From Streptomyces pactum (GTDB lineage: Bacteria; Actinomycetota; Actinomycetes; Streptomycetales; Streptomycetaceae), in assembly GCF_002005225.1 (NCBI RefSeq), contig NZ_CP019724.1:4915501-4979500 (forward strand): a DNA stretch of 64,000 nucleotides, in the 5' to 3' direction. The position numbers and the translations under genes are program-made. The notes beneath the pieces are model-generated. The model saw only the letters and a program-made list of their open reading frames with translations, was not told the origin of the DNA and did not search any database. Positions 40,548 through 48,385 of this stretch are shown here, piece by piece. The first letter of the stretch is position 1; each line of letters begins with the position of its first letter.

Positions 40548-42954
40548 GTGGATCAGCTGACGCAGCACGATCCGCGGCGGATCGGGCCGTTCGAGGTGCT
40601 GGGCCGGCTCGGCGCCGGCGGCATGGGGCTGGTCTATCTCGCGCGTTCGGCGTCCGGCCGGCGGGTGGCGATCAAGACGGTCCGGACGGAGCTGGCGGAG
40701 GACCAGCTCTTCCGCGTCCGCTTCACGCGCGAGGTGGAGGCGGCCCGCGCCGTCTCCGGCTTCTACACGGCGGCGGTGGTCGACGCCGACCCGCGTGCGG
40801 CGGTCCCGTGGCTGGCCACGGCCTACGTGCCCGCGCCCTCCCTCGAGGAGATAGTGAACGAGTGCGGGCCGCTCCCGGCCCAGGCGGTGCGCTGGCTGGC
40901 GGCCGGCGTCGCGGAGGCGCTCCAGTCGATCCACGGTGCCGGGCTCGTCCACCGCGACCTCAAGCCCTCCAACGTCCTCGTGGTCGAGGACGGCCCCCGG
41001 GTGATCGACTTCGGCATCGCGTCCGGCGTCTCGAACACCCGTCTGACGATGACGAACGTCGCCGTCGGCACCCCCGCCTACATGTCCCCGGAGCAGGCGA
41101 AGGACTCCCGCAGCGTCACCGGCGCGAGCGACGTGTTCTCGCTCGGCTCCATGCTGGTCTTCGCCGCCACCGGACACCCGCCCTTCCACGGCGCCAACCC
41201 GGTCGAGACGGTCTTCATGCTGCTGCGCGAGGGCCCCGACCTGGAGGGCCTGCCGGACGAGCTGCGCCCGCTCATCGAGTCCTGCATGCAGATGGAGGCG
41301 ACCGCCCGCCCCAATCCCGCCGACCTCCAGGCCCAGCTCGCCCCGCACCTGTTCGGCTCCGGCTCCGACGACAGCGGTACGGCGTCGGCGTGGCTGCCCG
41401 AGCGGGCGGTGGGCCTGATCGAGAGCCGCCGGGGCGGCCGGCCCCCGGCCAAGCCCGCGGCGGCGTCCGGCGGCCGGGGCGGCGGATCGGCCGGCGCCCG
41501 CCCCGCGGTCCCCGCGCCCCCGCTCCCGCCCCCGCCCTCGCACGACCCCGTCGTACCGGCGCCCCCGGCGCACCGCCCGCCGGTGCCCGCGCCCGTCGGC
41601 GCCCCCGACGCCGGCCCGGTCCGGCTGGCCGGCGTCTCGGTGCCCATCGGCCCCGGCCCGCGCGTCGCCGACATGCGTTCCGCGGCCGTCGCGGCACCCC
41701 CGCCGGAGTCCGCCCTCGCGGCGTCCTGGTCCCGCCCGCGCCCCGGCGTCAACGGCGCCGACCCCTCCGTGGCGGCGGCCCAGCCCGCCCCCGCCGCGCC
41801 TCCCGAGGCGTCCCCGGCGGGCTGGCGCCCCTGGCGCTTCCGCATGTCCAACGACGTCTGGGGCACGCCGTCCGTCGCCGGGGACCTCGTCTACGTCACC
41901 TCCTTCGAGGTGCACGCCCTGGACGTGGCCACGGGGCGCCGTCGCTTCAAGACCCGGGACGTCGCCTGGTCGATGGCGGTCGCGGACGGCCGTATCCACG
42001 CCTCCGACGGCCCGACCCTCTACGCCCTGGACGCCCGCGAGGGCACCGACCTGTGGCGCCTGCAGACCGACGCCTGGGTGTACTGCCTCCGGGCCGACCG
42101 GGGCACGGTCCTCACCGCCACCCGCGGCGGCGGCGTCCAGGGCCGGGAGGCCTCGAGTGGGCAGAAACTGTGGGAGATCACCGGCGCCCAGACCGACTTC
42201 GAGTCCCCGGAGGCGGGCGCGGCGCTCCACGACGGCACGGCGTACGTCTGGCAGGACGCCCGGCTGCGCGCCCTGGACGCCCGTACCGGCGACGAGCGCT
42301 GGTCGTACCCGATCGGCGACGCCGCCTCCTGCGGCGGGGTGCCGGTCCGCGTCACCCAGGCACCCGACGGCTACGTCTACGTCTGCGCCGGTACCCGGGT
42401 CCTCGCCCTGGAGGTCACCACCGGCCACGTCCGCTGGCACTTCGAGGCCCCGGCGGTCTTCCTCGCCCCGCCGGCCTTCGTGCCGGGCCCCGCGGTGACC
42501 GGCGGCGGCGTCTACCTGGCCGACTACCTCCTACCTCGGCACGGTCTACGCCCTGGACGCCACCGACGGCCGCGACCGCTGGCGCATCGCGACCGAGGCC
42601 CGTTCCTCGACCGACCCGGTCCTGGTCGCCGCCGGCCACGTCCACGTGGGCAGCGGCAAGGGCCTCTACACCCTGGACGCGGTGACCGGCACTCCCAAGT
42701 GGCGCTTCCAGGCGGGCGGCGACATCGTGGGCGCCCCCGCGGTGGCCGAGGGCCGCATCCACTTCGGCTCCACGGACCACCTCCTCTACACCCTCAAGTC
42801 CGACGACGGCCGCCTCCGCTGGAAGCTCGCCACCGGCGGCGAGATCACCGGTTCCCCGGTGGTGCGGGACGGCATCGTCTACGCGTGCAGCAAGGACCGC
42901 TGCGTCTACGCCCTGGACGCGGAGAAGGGCACGGGCACGGCCCGTACGACGTAG
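40548..42954 (+). pseudogene. afsK: AfsK Ser/Thr protein kinase, frameshifted by a 7-bp tandem duplication
   Basis: The kinase domain is complete: glycine loop [12 protein letters not shown], Lys in [15 protein letters not shown] near residue 135, [20 protein letters not shown] Pro/Ala-rich linker (about 290-430) leads to PQQ-type propeller repeats ([19 protein letters not shown]). After residue 661 the frame breaks at CTACCTC CTACCTC (42524-42537). Removing one copy joins YLADYL to [11 protein letters not shown] in the +1 frame and gives 799 residues, the length I recall for S. coelicolor AfsK. As read, the protein ends in about 245 unrelated residues, stopping at 43268. GTG at 40548. Known role: phosphorylates AfsR. 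Mutation, phase variation or sequencing error are all possible. Confidence 0.92.
42524..42537 (+). repeat. 7-bp tandem duplication that frameshifts afsK
   Basis: CTACCTC at 42524-42530 is repeated exactly at 42531-42537. Seven is not a multiple of three, so everything downstream is out of frame. The propeller sequence resumes at once in the next frame. Confidence 0.92.
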
Positions 42955-42978
42955 GGACCGGAGCGTTTCTCCCGCGTG

Positions 42979-43002
42979 GGACGCCCGTTCTCCAGGGCGT
43001 CC
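42979..43002 (+). terminator. Stem-loop after afsK
   Basis: GGACGCCC (42979-42986) and GGGCGTCC (42995-43002) pair perfectly around GTTCTCCA, 24 nt after the afsK stop. An outer TCTCCC/GGGAGA pairing can extend it. Probable afsK terminator. Confidence 0.65.
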
Positions 43003-43152
43003 GCCGGGCGGGTGGGAGAGGCAGAAGCGGCGAGCGCGCGCGAGGTCCTCGCCCTCGTCCTCCACGGCGTCAGTCCGCCGTGGGGCGGCGGGCCTGTCCC
43101 AGGCCTGTGGACGACACCCGCCCGGTGGTCCGCGAACGACCCCGGACACGCG

Positions 43153-43190
43153 TCGACCGCGGCGGCTCCCCTCCGCGCCGCCGCGGTCGA
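43153..43190 (-). terminator. Stem-loop after afsS
   Basis: TCGACCGCGGCGG (43153-43165) and CCGCCGCGGTCGA (43178-43190) form a perfect 13-bp stem with a 12-nt loop, starting 19 nt after the afsS stop on the minus strand. Strong terminator candidate for afsS. Confidence 0.75.
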
Positions 43191-43209
43191 TCCCCGTGTG
43201 CAGGAAGGT

Positions 43210-43395
43210 CTACTTGCCGTCCGGGTCCAGGGCGGGCGGGGCGGGCATGGCGTTGTCCATCGTCGTGATGGTGTCCTTGGCGGGCCCACTGGGCATGGCG
43301 TTGTCGAGCGTGGTGAGAGTCTCGTCGTTCGCCGGCGGCGTCGGCATCGCGTTGTCCTGCGGAGTGGCCTCCGCGTCCTTCATCTTGTCGCTCAT
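43210..43395 (-). CDS. afsS: AfsS, small activator of secondary metabolism
   Basis: 61 residues (S. coelicolor AfsS is about 63). It consists mostly of three imperfect repeats with the core [28 protein letters not shown] and [11 protein letters not shown], the hallmark of AfsS. Highly hydrophilic, no fold predicted by eye. In S. coelicolor, phosphorylated AfsR activates afsS, and AfsS raises actinorhodin and undecylprodigiosin output by an unknown mechanism. It lies directly downstream of afsR in the same orientation with its own promoter region and a leader of about 145 nt containing a strong hairpin. GAGG lies 8 nt before the ATG. Confidence 0.93.
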   Translation of the reverse strand: MSDKMKDAEATPQDNAMPTPPANDETLTTLDNAMPSGPAKDTITTMDNAMPAPPALDPDGK

Positions 43396-43429
43396 GTTCA
43401 ATCCTCTGCTGCGAAGTCGGCGAGTGAGC

Positions 43430-43473
43430 AACGCCCGTCCGGAAGCTCCCCCGTGGGCGGCCGGACGGGCGTT
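43430..43473 (-). promoter_or_regulatory. Perfect 13-bp hairpin in the afsS leader
   Basis: AACGCCCGTCCGG (43430-43442) and CCGGACGGGCGTT (43461-43473) pair perfectly around an 18-nt loop. It lies between the proposed afsS promoter and the afsS start codon, ending 34 nt before the ATG. It could be a readthrough terminator for afsR, an attenuator, or an mRNA stabiliser. Confidence 0.65.
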
Positions 43474-43548
43474 CGGAGCCGCACGATACTTCCCCGGGCT
43501 CCTGGCCACCCCGCCTGCCCCCCGACGCGACGGTGTGACAGGAAAGAC

Positions 43549-43580
43549 AGTGCACCAGGGCGATAAACGAATGCTGAACG
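43549..43580 (-). promoter_or_regulatory. afsS promoter with 11-bp spaced SARP-type repeats (AfsR site)
   Basis: On the minus strand CGTTCAG (43580-43574) and CGTTTAT (43569-43563) start exactly 11 bp apart, and TGCACT (43554-43549) follows the second repeat after 8 bp. This is the spacing expected for SARP activators, where repeats overlap the -35 region and end 8 bp before the -10. It lies 30-60 nt beyond the afsR stop. AfsR binding to the afsS promoter is established in S. coelicolor. Confidence 0.65.
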
Positions 43581-43609
43581 CCCCCGCCGGCCCGCCGGTA
43601 CGCGGTGGT

Positions 43610-46585
43610 TCAGGCGGCCGTCGCGGGGGAGAGGAGCGCCCGTACCTCCTCGGCCTGTGGCGCGCCGCACTGCTGGAAGAGGTTGAGCGCTTCTCGCCAG
43701 CAGGCCGTGGCCCGGTCGACCTGTCCGAGCCCGGAGAGCGAGCGTCCCAGGAGCGTCAGGACGTGCCCTCGCATGCGGTCACCGCCGATGCAGCCCAGCG
43801 CCAGCGCCTGTTCGGCGTGCCGGGCCGACTGCGCCGGCCGGCGGGCCGCCAGATGCACCTCGGCGATACGGAAGTTGGTCGTTCCCTGCCAGAGGCGCTG
43901 GCGGTGGTCCTCGAAGATGCGCAGTGCTTCGGAGAACTGGTGGAGCGCGTCGCTGTGCCGGTCGGCCTTGGTCAGCGCGATGCCCAGGGTGAAGTGCCCG
44001 TTGGCGAGGCGCATGGTCCGGCCGATGTCGAGCTGGGCGGTCAGCCCGCGGTGCGCGATGGTCACCGCCTTCGCGATGTTGCCCATGCCCAGGTGGGCGC
44101 GGGAGAGGTTGCACAGGCTGAGTGCTTCGCCGGCACGGTTGTCGGCCGCGCGGTAGCCCTCGATGGCCTGTTCCAGGAAGGCCCGCCCGTCCGCGTACCG
44201 GCCCTGGTGCAGTGAGATCAGTCCCCGGTCGTTGGCGACCCAGCTCACGGCGGTCGCGTCCCGCACGGACTCCGCGAGCGTCATGGCCCGCTCCGCCTGC
44301 TCGGCGGCCTGTTGGATGCGGCCTGAGACCAGGAGGACGTTGGTGAGGGTCGTCCGCGCCCTGCCTTCCGCGCGCGGGTCCTCGGCGGCTCCCGTGGCGT
44401 CACACATCGCCCGGGCCGTCGTCTCGTACTGGTGGGAGTTGGCGCCGGACTCCGTCAGGTCCTTGGCCGCCCACAGCAGGTCCACCGCGCGCCGCAGCCT
44501 GCTCGTCCCCACGGACTGCCGTACGCAGGCCAGCAGCGGCGCCGCCTCGCTGTACAGCCAGTCCAGTGCCGCCGAGCCGTCGGTGAACGTCAGCCCCGGG
44601 TACTCCGTCGGCTCCAGACCGTCCACCAACCGGTCCCCGGGCCGCTCGATCGCGTAGACCCCAGCCGCCGTGGCCAGGTAGAAGTCCAGCAGCCGCGACA
44701 GCGCGGCCCCCCGCTCGCTCGGCGGGTGCTCGTCCCGTTCCGCGCACGCACGCGCGTAGAGGCGGACCAGGTCGTGGAACCGGTACCGGCCCGGTGCCGC
44801 CGATTCGAGCAGCGACGTGTCGACCAGGGACTCCAGGAGCTCCTCGGTGTCCTCGGCGGGCAGGTCCAGCACCGCCGCCGCCGCCGCGACGGAGATGTCC
44901 GGTCCGTCGGCCAGGCCGAGGAGCCGGAACGCCCGTGCCTGGGCCGGTTCCAGTTGGCCGTAGCCCAGTTCGAAGGTGGCCTTGACCGCCAGGTCGCCGG
45001 CCTGGAGTTCGTCGAGCCGGCGGCGTTCGTCGGCCAGCTTGGCGGCGAGGACGGACACCGTCCACGTGCGGCGGGCCGCCAGCCGGGACGCGGCGATGCG
45101 GATGGCCAGGGGCAGGAAGCCGCACGCCCCGGCCACGTCCAGCGCCGCCTCCCGCTCCGAGGCCACCCGCTCCTCGCCCACGATCCTCGTGAAGAGGGCC
45201 AGCGCCTCGTCCGGGGACATCACGTCCAGGTCGACCAGGTGCGCCCCGGCGAGGTCCAGCATCCGCACCCGCGACGTGACCAGCGCCGCGCAGCCGTCCG
45301 CGCCGGGCAGCAGCGGGCGTACCTGGGCGGCGTCCCGGGCGTTGTCGAGGAGGACGAGGACACGGCGGCCGTCGAGGACGGAGCGGTAGAGGGCGGCTCG
45401 CTCCTCCAGGGAGTCGGGGATGGCCGAGTCGGCCGTGCCCAGGGCGCGCAGGAAGGAGCCCAGTACCGTCTCCGGTTCCGCCGCCCGCGCGCCCGCGCCC
45501 TGGAGGTCGACGTAGAGCTGCCCGTCCGGGAAGGTGGCCCGCGCCAGGTGGGCGACGTGCACCGCGAGGGTGGTCTTGCCGACGCCGCCGATGCCCGCGA
45601 GGGCGGAGACCGCCATGACGCGGCCCGCGGTGGCGCCGTCCCCCGAGGCCGAGGACAGTACGTCGCTCAGTTCGCGGACGAAGGACGCGCGTCCCGTGAA
45701 GTCCGGGACGGTGGCGGGGAGCTGGGCCGGGCGTACCGGGGCCGGCGCCGTCTCCGCGGCGGGTGCCGACGGTTCGGCCAGGCCCGGGTCGGCCCGGAGG
45801 ATGCGCTGCTGGAGTTCCTGGAGGCCGGGACGCGGGTCGACGCCGAGTTCGTCGGCGAGCAGGCGCCGCGTGTCCGCGTAGACGGCGAGGGCCTCCGCCT
45901 GGCGTCCGCTGCGGTAGAGGGCCAGCATGAGCAGCTCGCGCAGGCGTTCGCGCAGCGGGTGCGCCGCCGTGAGGGCCGTCAGTTCCGAGACCGCCTCCGC
46001 GTGGCAGCCCTGCTCCAGGTCCATGTCGAGGCAGGTCTCCAGGAGTTGGAGCCGCCACTCCTCCAGGCGGACGCGTTGCGCCTCCGCGTAGGGGCCCGGG
46101 ACGCCGGCCAGTACCTCGCCGTCCCACAGCGCCAGCGCGCGGCGCAGTACGTCGCGGGCGTGGCACAGGTCCCCGGTGGTCCGCGCCTTCTCCGCCTCGG
46201 CGGCCAGGTCCTGGGCGGCGGTCAGGTCCAGCGTCCCGTCGGCCAGGCCCCGCACGGCGTATCCGCCCGACTCGCTCACCAGGACGCCGGGGTCCAGGAT
46301 CTTCCGCAGCCGGGACGCGTAGGTGCGTACCGCCGCCAGCGCCTGCGACGGCGGTTCCTCGCCCCACAGGGCGTCGATCAGCTCGGCGGCCGTGGCCGTA
46401 CGGCCCTCGCGGAGCAGCAGCGCGGCCAGCAGGGCCCGCTGCTGGGGGGAGCCGGTGGCCAGCGGTTCGTCGCCGCGCCAGGCGCGCACGGGTCCGAGCA
46501 CACCGAAGCGCAGCGCCGTCGTATTCTCCGGTTCCGCCGGGGATCCGGGACGCCGCTGCTCCGGAACCCGCGGTACACCGTCCAT
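43610..46585 (-). CDS. afsR: AfsR, SARP-NB-ARC-TPR global regulator
   Basis: 991 residues (S. coelicolor AfsR is 993). N-terminal SARP DNA-binding domain (LRFGVLGPVRAWRGDEPLA, VRTYASRLRKIL) with the bacterial transcriptional activator domain to about residue 270. NB-ARC ATPase follows, with Walker A GIGGVGKTTLAVH near 335 and VLVLLDNARDAAQVRPLLP. C-terminal TPR repeats run from about 730 to the end (GEALSLCNLSRAHLGMGN). Phosphorylation by AfsK enhances its DNA binding; it then activates afsS. ATG at 46585 has AGGGGG 5 nt upstream. The gene appears intact although afsK is frameshifted. Confidence 0.95.
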   Translation of the reverse strand: MDGVPRVPEQRRPGSPAEPENTTALRFGVLGPVRAWRGDEPLATGSPQQRALLAALLLREGRTATAAELIDALWGEEPPSQALAAVRTYASRLRKILDPGVLVSESGGYAVRGLADGTLDLTAAQDLAAEAEKARTTGDLCHARDVLRRALALWDGEVLAGVPGPYAEAQRVRLEEWRLQLLETCLDMDLEQGCHAEAVSELTALTAAHPLRERLRELLMLALYRSGRQAEALAVYADTRRLLADELGVDPRPGLQELQQRILRADPGLAEPSAPAAETAPAPVRPAQLPATVPDFTGRASFVRELSDVLSSASGDGATAGRVMAVSALAGIGGVGKTTLAVHVAHLARATFPDGQLYVDLQGAGARAAEPETVLGSFLRALGTADSAIPDSLEERAALYRSVLDGRRVLVLLDNARDAAQVRPLLPGADGCAALVTSRVRMLDLAGAHLVDLDVMSPDEALALFTRIVGEERVASEREAALDVAGACGFLPLAIRIAASRLAARRTWTVSVLAAKLADERRRLDELQAGDLAVKATFELGYGQLEPAQARAFRLLGLADGPDISVAAAAAVLDLPAEDTEELLESLVDTSLLESAAPGRYRFHDLVRLYARACAERDEHPPSERGAALSRLLDFYLATAAGVYAIERPGDRLVDGLEPTEYPGLTFTDGSAALDWLYSEAAPLLACVRQSVGTSRLRRAVDLLWAAKDLTESGANSHQYETTARAMCDATGAAEDPRAEGRARTTLTNVLLVSGRIQQAAEQAERAMTLAESVRDATAVSWVANDRGLISLHQGRYADGRAFLEQAIEGYRAADNRAGEALSLCNLSRAHLGMGNIAKAVTIAHRGLTAQLDIGRTMRLANGHFTLGIALTKADRHSDALHQFSEALRIFEDHRQRLWQGTTNFRIAEVHLAARRPAQSARHAEQALALGCIGGDRMRGHVLTLLGRSLSGLGQVDRATACWREALNLFQQCGAPQAEEVRALLSPATAA

Positions 46586-46687
46586 GCAGTCCCCCTAGAC
46601 ATCCTGAGCAACTACGTCAGTTTGCCTTGTTCATGCCGACCTCGTCAGCCGTGGGAGACACCGATCACAGGTCCCTCACCTGCTCCC

Positions 46688-47104
46688 TCATCCCTCCAGG
46701 TCCACCCGCACCGTCAGCAGCCCCGTGCCGACCCCCATGGCCCGCACCGCCGCGCTGTTGAGCCGGGGCAGGCGCCGCAGGCGCGCGACCGGGTCGTCGT
46801 CGGGGAGGAGGTGGGCCGTGCCCGGGTGCCAGCGGCCCCGGATGCGTACCCGTACCCGCGCGTCGGCCCTGATGTTGCGGACGTACTGGGACCGCTCGCC
46901 GAACTCCGACACCAACCAGAAGGAGTCGTCGACCCGGCGTCCGCCGACCGGTGTGCGGCGGGGGAGGCCGGAGGTGCGGCCGGTGGTCTCCAGCAGGGTC
47001 TGGGCCGGCAGACGGCGCGTCACGGCGTTGAGGCGGCGCTGGAAGGCCGTGACGGCCCGGTACTTCTTCTCGGCCTTGTTCCCGGCGTTGGACGGCTTCG
47101 ACAT
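46688..47104 (-). CDS. Deazaflavin (F420)-dependent nitroreductase-family protein (DUF385)
   Basis: 138 residues. Ddn-like split barrel with LLETTGRTSGLPRRTPVGG, VSEFGERSQYVRNIRADARV and RIRGRWHPGTAHLLPDDD, the pattern of F420-binding DUF385 proteins. Substrate unknown; relatives reduce quinones or xenobiotics. Cytoplasmic or membrane-associated. It is transcribed with no close partner; the F420 precursor enzyme FbiC is encoded 3 kb away. Confidence 0.87.
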   Translation of the reverse strand: MSKPSNAGNKAEKKYRAVTAFQRRLNAVTRRLPAQTLLETTGRTSGLPRRTPVGGRRVDDSFWLVSEFGERSQYVRNIRADARVRVRIRGRWHPGTAHLLPDDDPVARLRRLPRLNSAAVRAMGVGTGLLTVRVDLEG

Positions 47105-47192
47105 CGTTCGTTCACGCTCCCGTCTCGTATGTCTCCATGTTCCCCGGAAAACCTCAAGGGGAGGGCGAGGGCGGGCTCAAGAGACGGGTGGT

Positions 47193-48017
47193 GTGGTCGT
47201 GCGGGTCGTGACCTGGAACGTGTGGTGGCGGTTCGGGCCTTGGGCCGACCGGCAGAAGGCGATCCTCGCCGTGCTGGGGGAGCTGCGGCCCGATGTCGTC
47301 GGCCTGCAGGAGGTGTGGGCCGCCGACGACGGCGCGAACCTCGCCGAGTGGCTGGCCGGCGAACTCGGCCTGCACTGCGCCTGGGCCGCCTGCGAGGCCC
47401 CTGAGCGTTGGCAGCGGCGGATCGGCGACGACACGGTCGGCATCGGCACCGCGGTGCTCAGCCGGTGGCCCGTCGTGGAGCGGGCGGCGCTGCGTCTGCC
47501 CGCCCCCGGGGAACTCGACGACGGGCGCCTCGCGCTCTACGCCCGCCTGGACGCGCCCGGCCACCCGGTGCCGTTCTTCACCGCCCACCTGAACTCGGGC
47601 CGCCATGCCTCGGCGGTGCGTCTCGAACAGGCCGCCGCGCTCGCGGACTTCGTCGCCGCCCACCGGCACGGCACCGGCTTCCCACCCGTCGTGACCGGGG
47701 ACTTCAACGCGCGCCCCGAATCCGCCGAGGTCCGGCTCCTCACCCGGGCGGCGCCCGCCGCCCCCGGACGGGCCGCCCTGCTGGACGCCTGGGAGTACGC
47801 CGACCCGTCGGCCCCGTCCGCCACCTGGGACGGCGCCAACCCGTACATCCCCGACGGGCCGGTGCCGGGCACGCGGATCGACTACGTCCACGTGGGGCCG
47901 CCCGGGCCGGACGGGCTCGGCCGCGTACGTGCCGTGCGGCGGGCGGGCGACGGTCCCGTGGACGGTGTGTGGCCCTCCGACCACGCGGCGGTCGTCGCCG
48001 ACCTCGCCGGAAGCTGA
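47193..48017 (+). CDS. Endonuclease/exonuclease/phosphatase family protein
   Basis: About 274 residues of the EEP fold: VVTWNVWWRFG, DVVGLQEVWAADDG (metal Glu), FTAHLNSGRHASAVRLEQ, VVTGDFNARPES (catalytic Asp/Asn) and the C-terminal SDHAAVVADL with the catalytic histidine. All key residues are present. Substrate could be DNA, a phospholipid or an inositol phosphate. No signal peptide. The start is uncertain among closely spaced GTG codons; 47193 is the most upstream plausible one. Followed by a 50-bp tandem repeat array. Confidence 0.83.
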   Translation: MVVRVVTWNVWWRFGPWADRQKAILAVLGELRPDVVGLQEVWAADDGANLAEWLAGELGLHCAWAACEAPERWQRRIGDDTVGIGTAVLSRWPVVERAALRLPAPGELDDGRLALYARLDAPGHPVPFFTAHLNSGRHASAVRLEQAAALADFVAAHRHGTGFPPVVTGDFNARPESAEVRLLTRAAPAAPGRAALLDAWEYADPSAPSATWDGANPYIPDGPVPGTRIDYVHVGPPGPDGLGRVRAVRRAGDGPVDGVWPSDHAAVVADLAGS

Positions 48018-48080
48018 CGCGAGGAGCCGGCGACCGGACGGCCGGCCTCCCCCGCCCCCGGGAAACCGGTCCGCCTCGCC

Positions 48081-48380
48081 AAGGAGGCCTGTCTGGCCTT
48101 CCGCCGTGGGGGGCCGGTCTGTCTCCCGCTTTGGAGGCATGTCTGGCCTTCCGCCGTGGGGGGCCGGTCTGTCTCCCGCTTTGGAGGCATGTCTGGCCTT
48201 CCGCCGTGGGGGGCCGGTCTGTCTCCCGCATTGGAGGCATGTCTGCCCTCCCGCCGTGGGAGGCCTGTCTGCCCCCGCCCCGGCGGATCGGTCTGCCGCC
48301 GCCCCGGGAGACCGGTCTGCCCCCGCCCCGGACACCGGTCCGCCCCGTTCCAGGAAACGGGTCCGCCCTCGCCCAGGAAC
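48081..48380. repeat. Minisatellite: 50-bp tandem repeats decaying into 25-bp half-units
   Basis: Units of 50 bp start at 48081, 48131, 48181 and 48231. The second and third are identical but for the last base; the others have a few changes. Each unit is made of two related 25-bp halves (GGAGGCATGTCTGGCC... and GGGGGCCGGTCTGTCT...). From about 48265 to 48380 further degenerate 25-bp halves follow (GACCGGTCTGCCCCCG and similar). The array fills the gap between the EEP gene and the convergent PHP gene, touching the latter's stop. Units are contiguous without spacers, so this is not a CRISPR array. Confidence 0.88.
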
Positions 48381-48385
48381 CCGGG

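Noticed and set aside
42538..43268. Continuation of the afsK frame to 43268 as a real C-terminus
   Set aside because: The residues are Arg/Pro/Gly-rich out-of-frame translation; the true propeller sequence lies in the adjacent frame and stops at 42954.
43196..44215. Plus-strand ORF antisense to afsS and afsR
   Set aside because: Composition of an antisense shadow; both minus-strand genes are certain.
48081..48380. CRISPR-like array
   Set aside because: The 50-bp units are directly contiguous with no unique spacers, the half-units are themselves related, and no cas genes are present.
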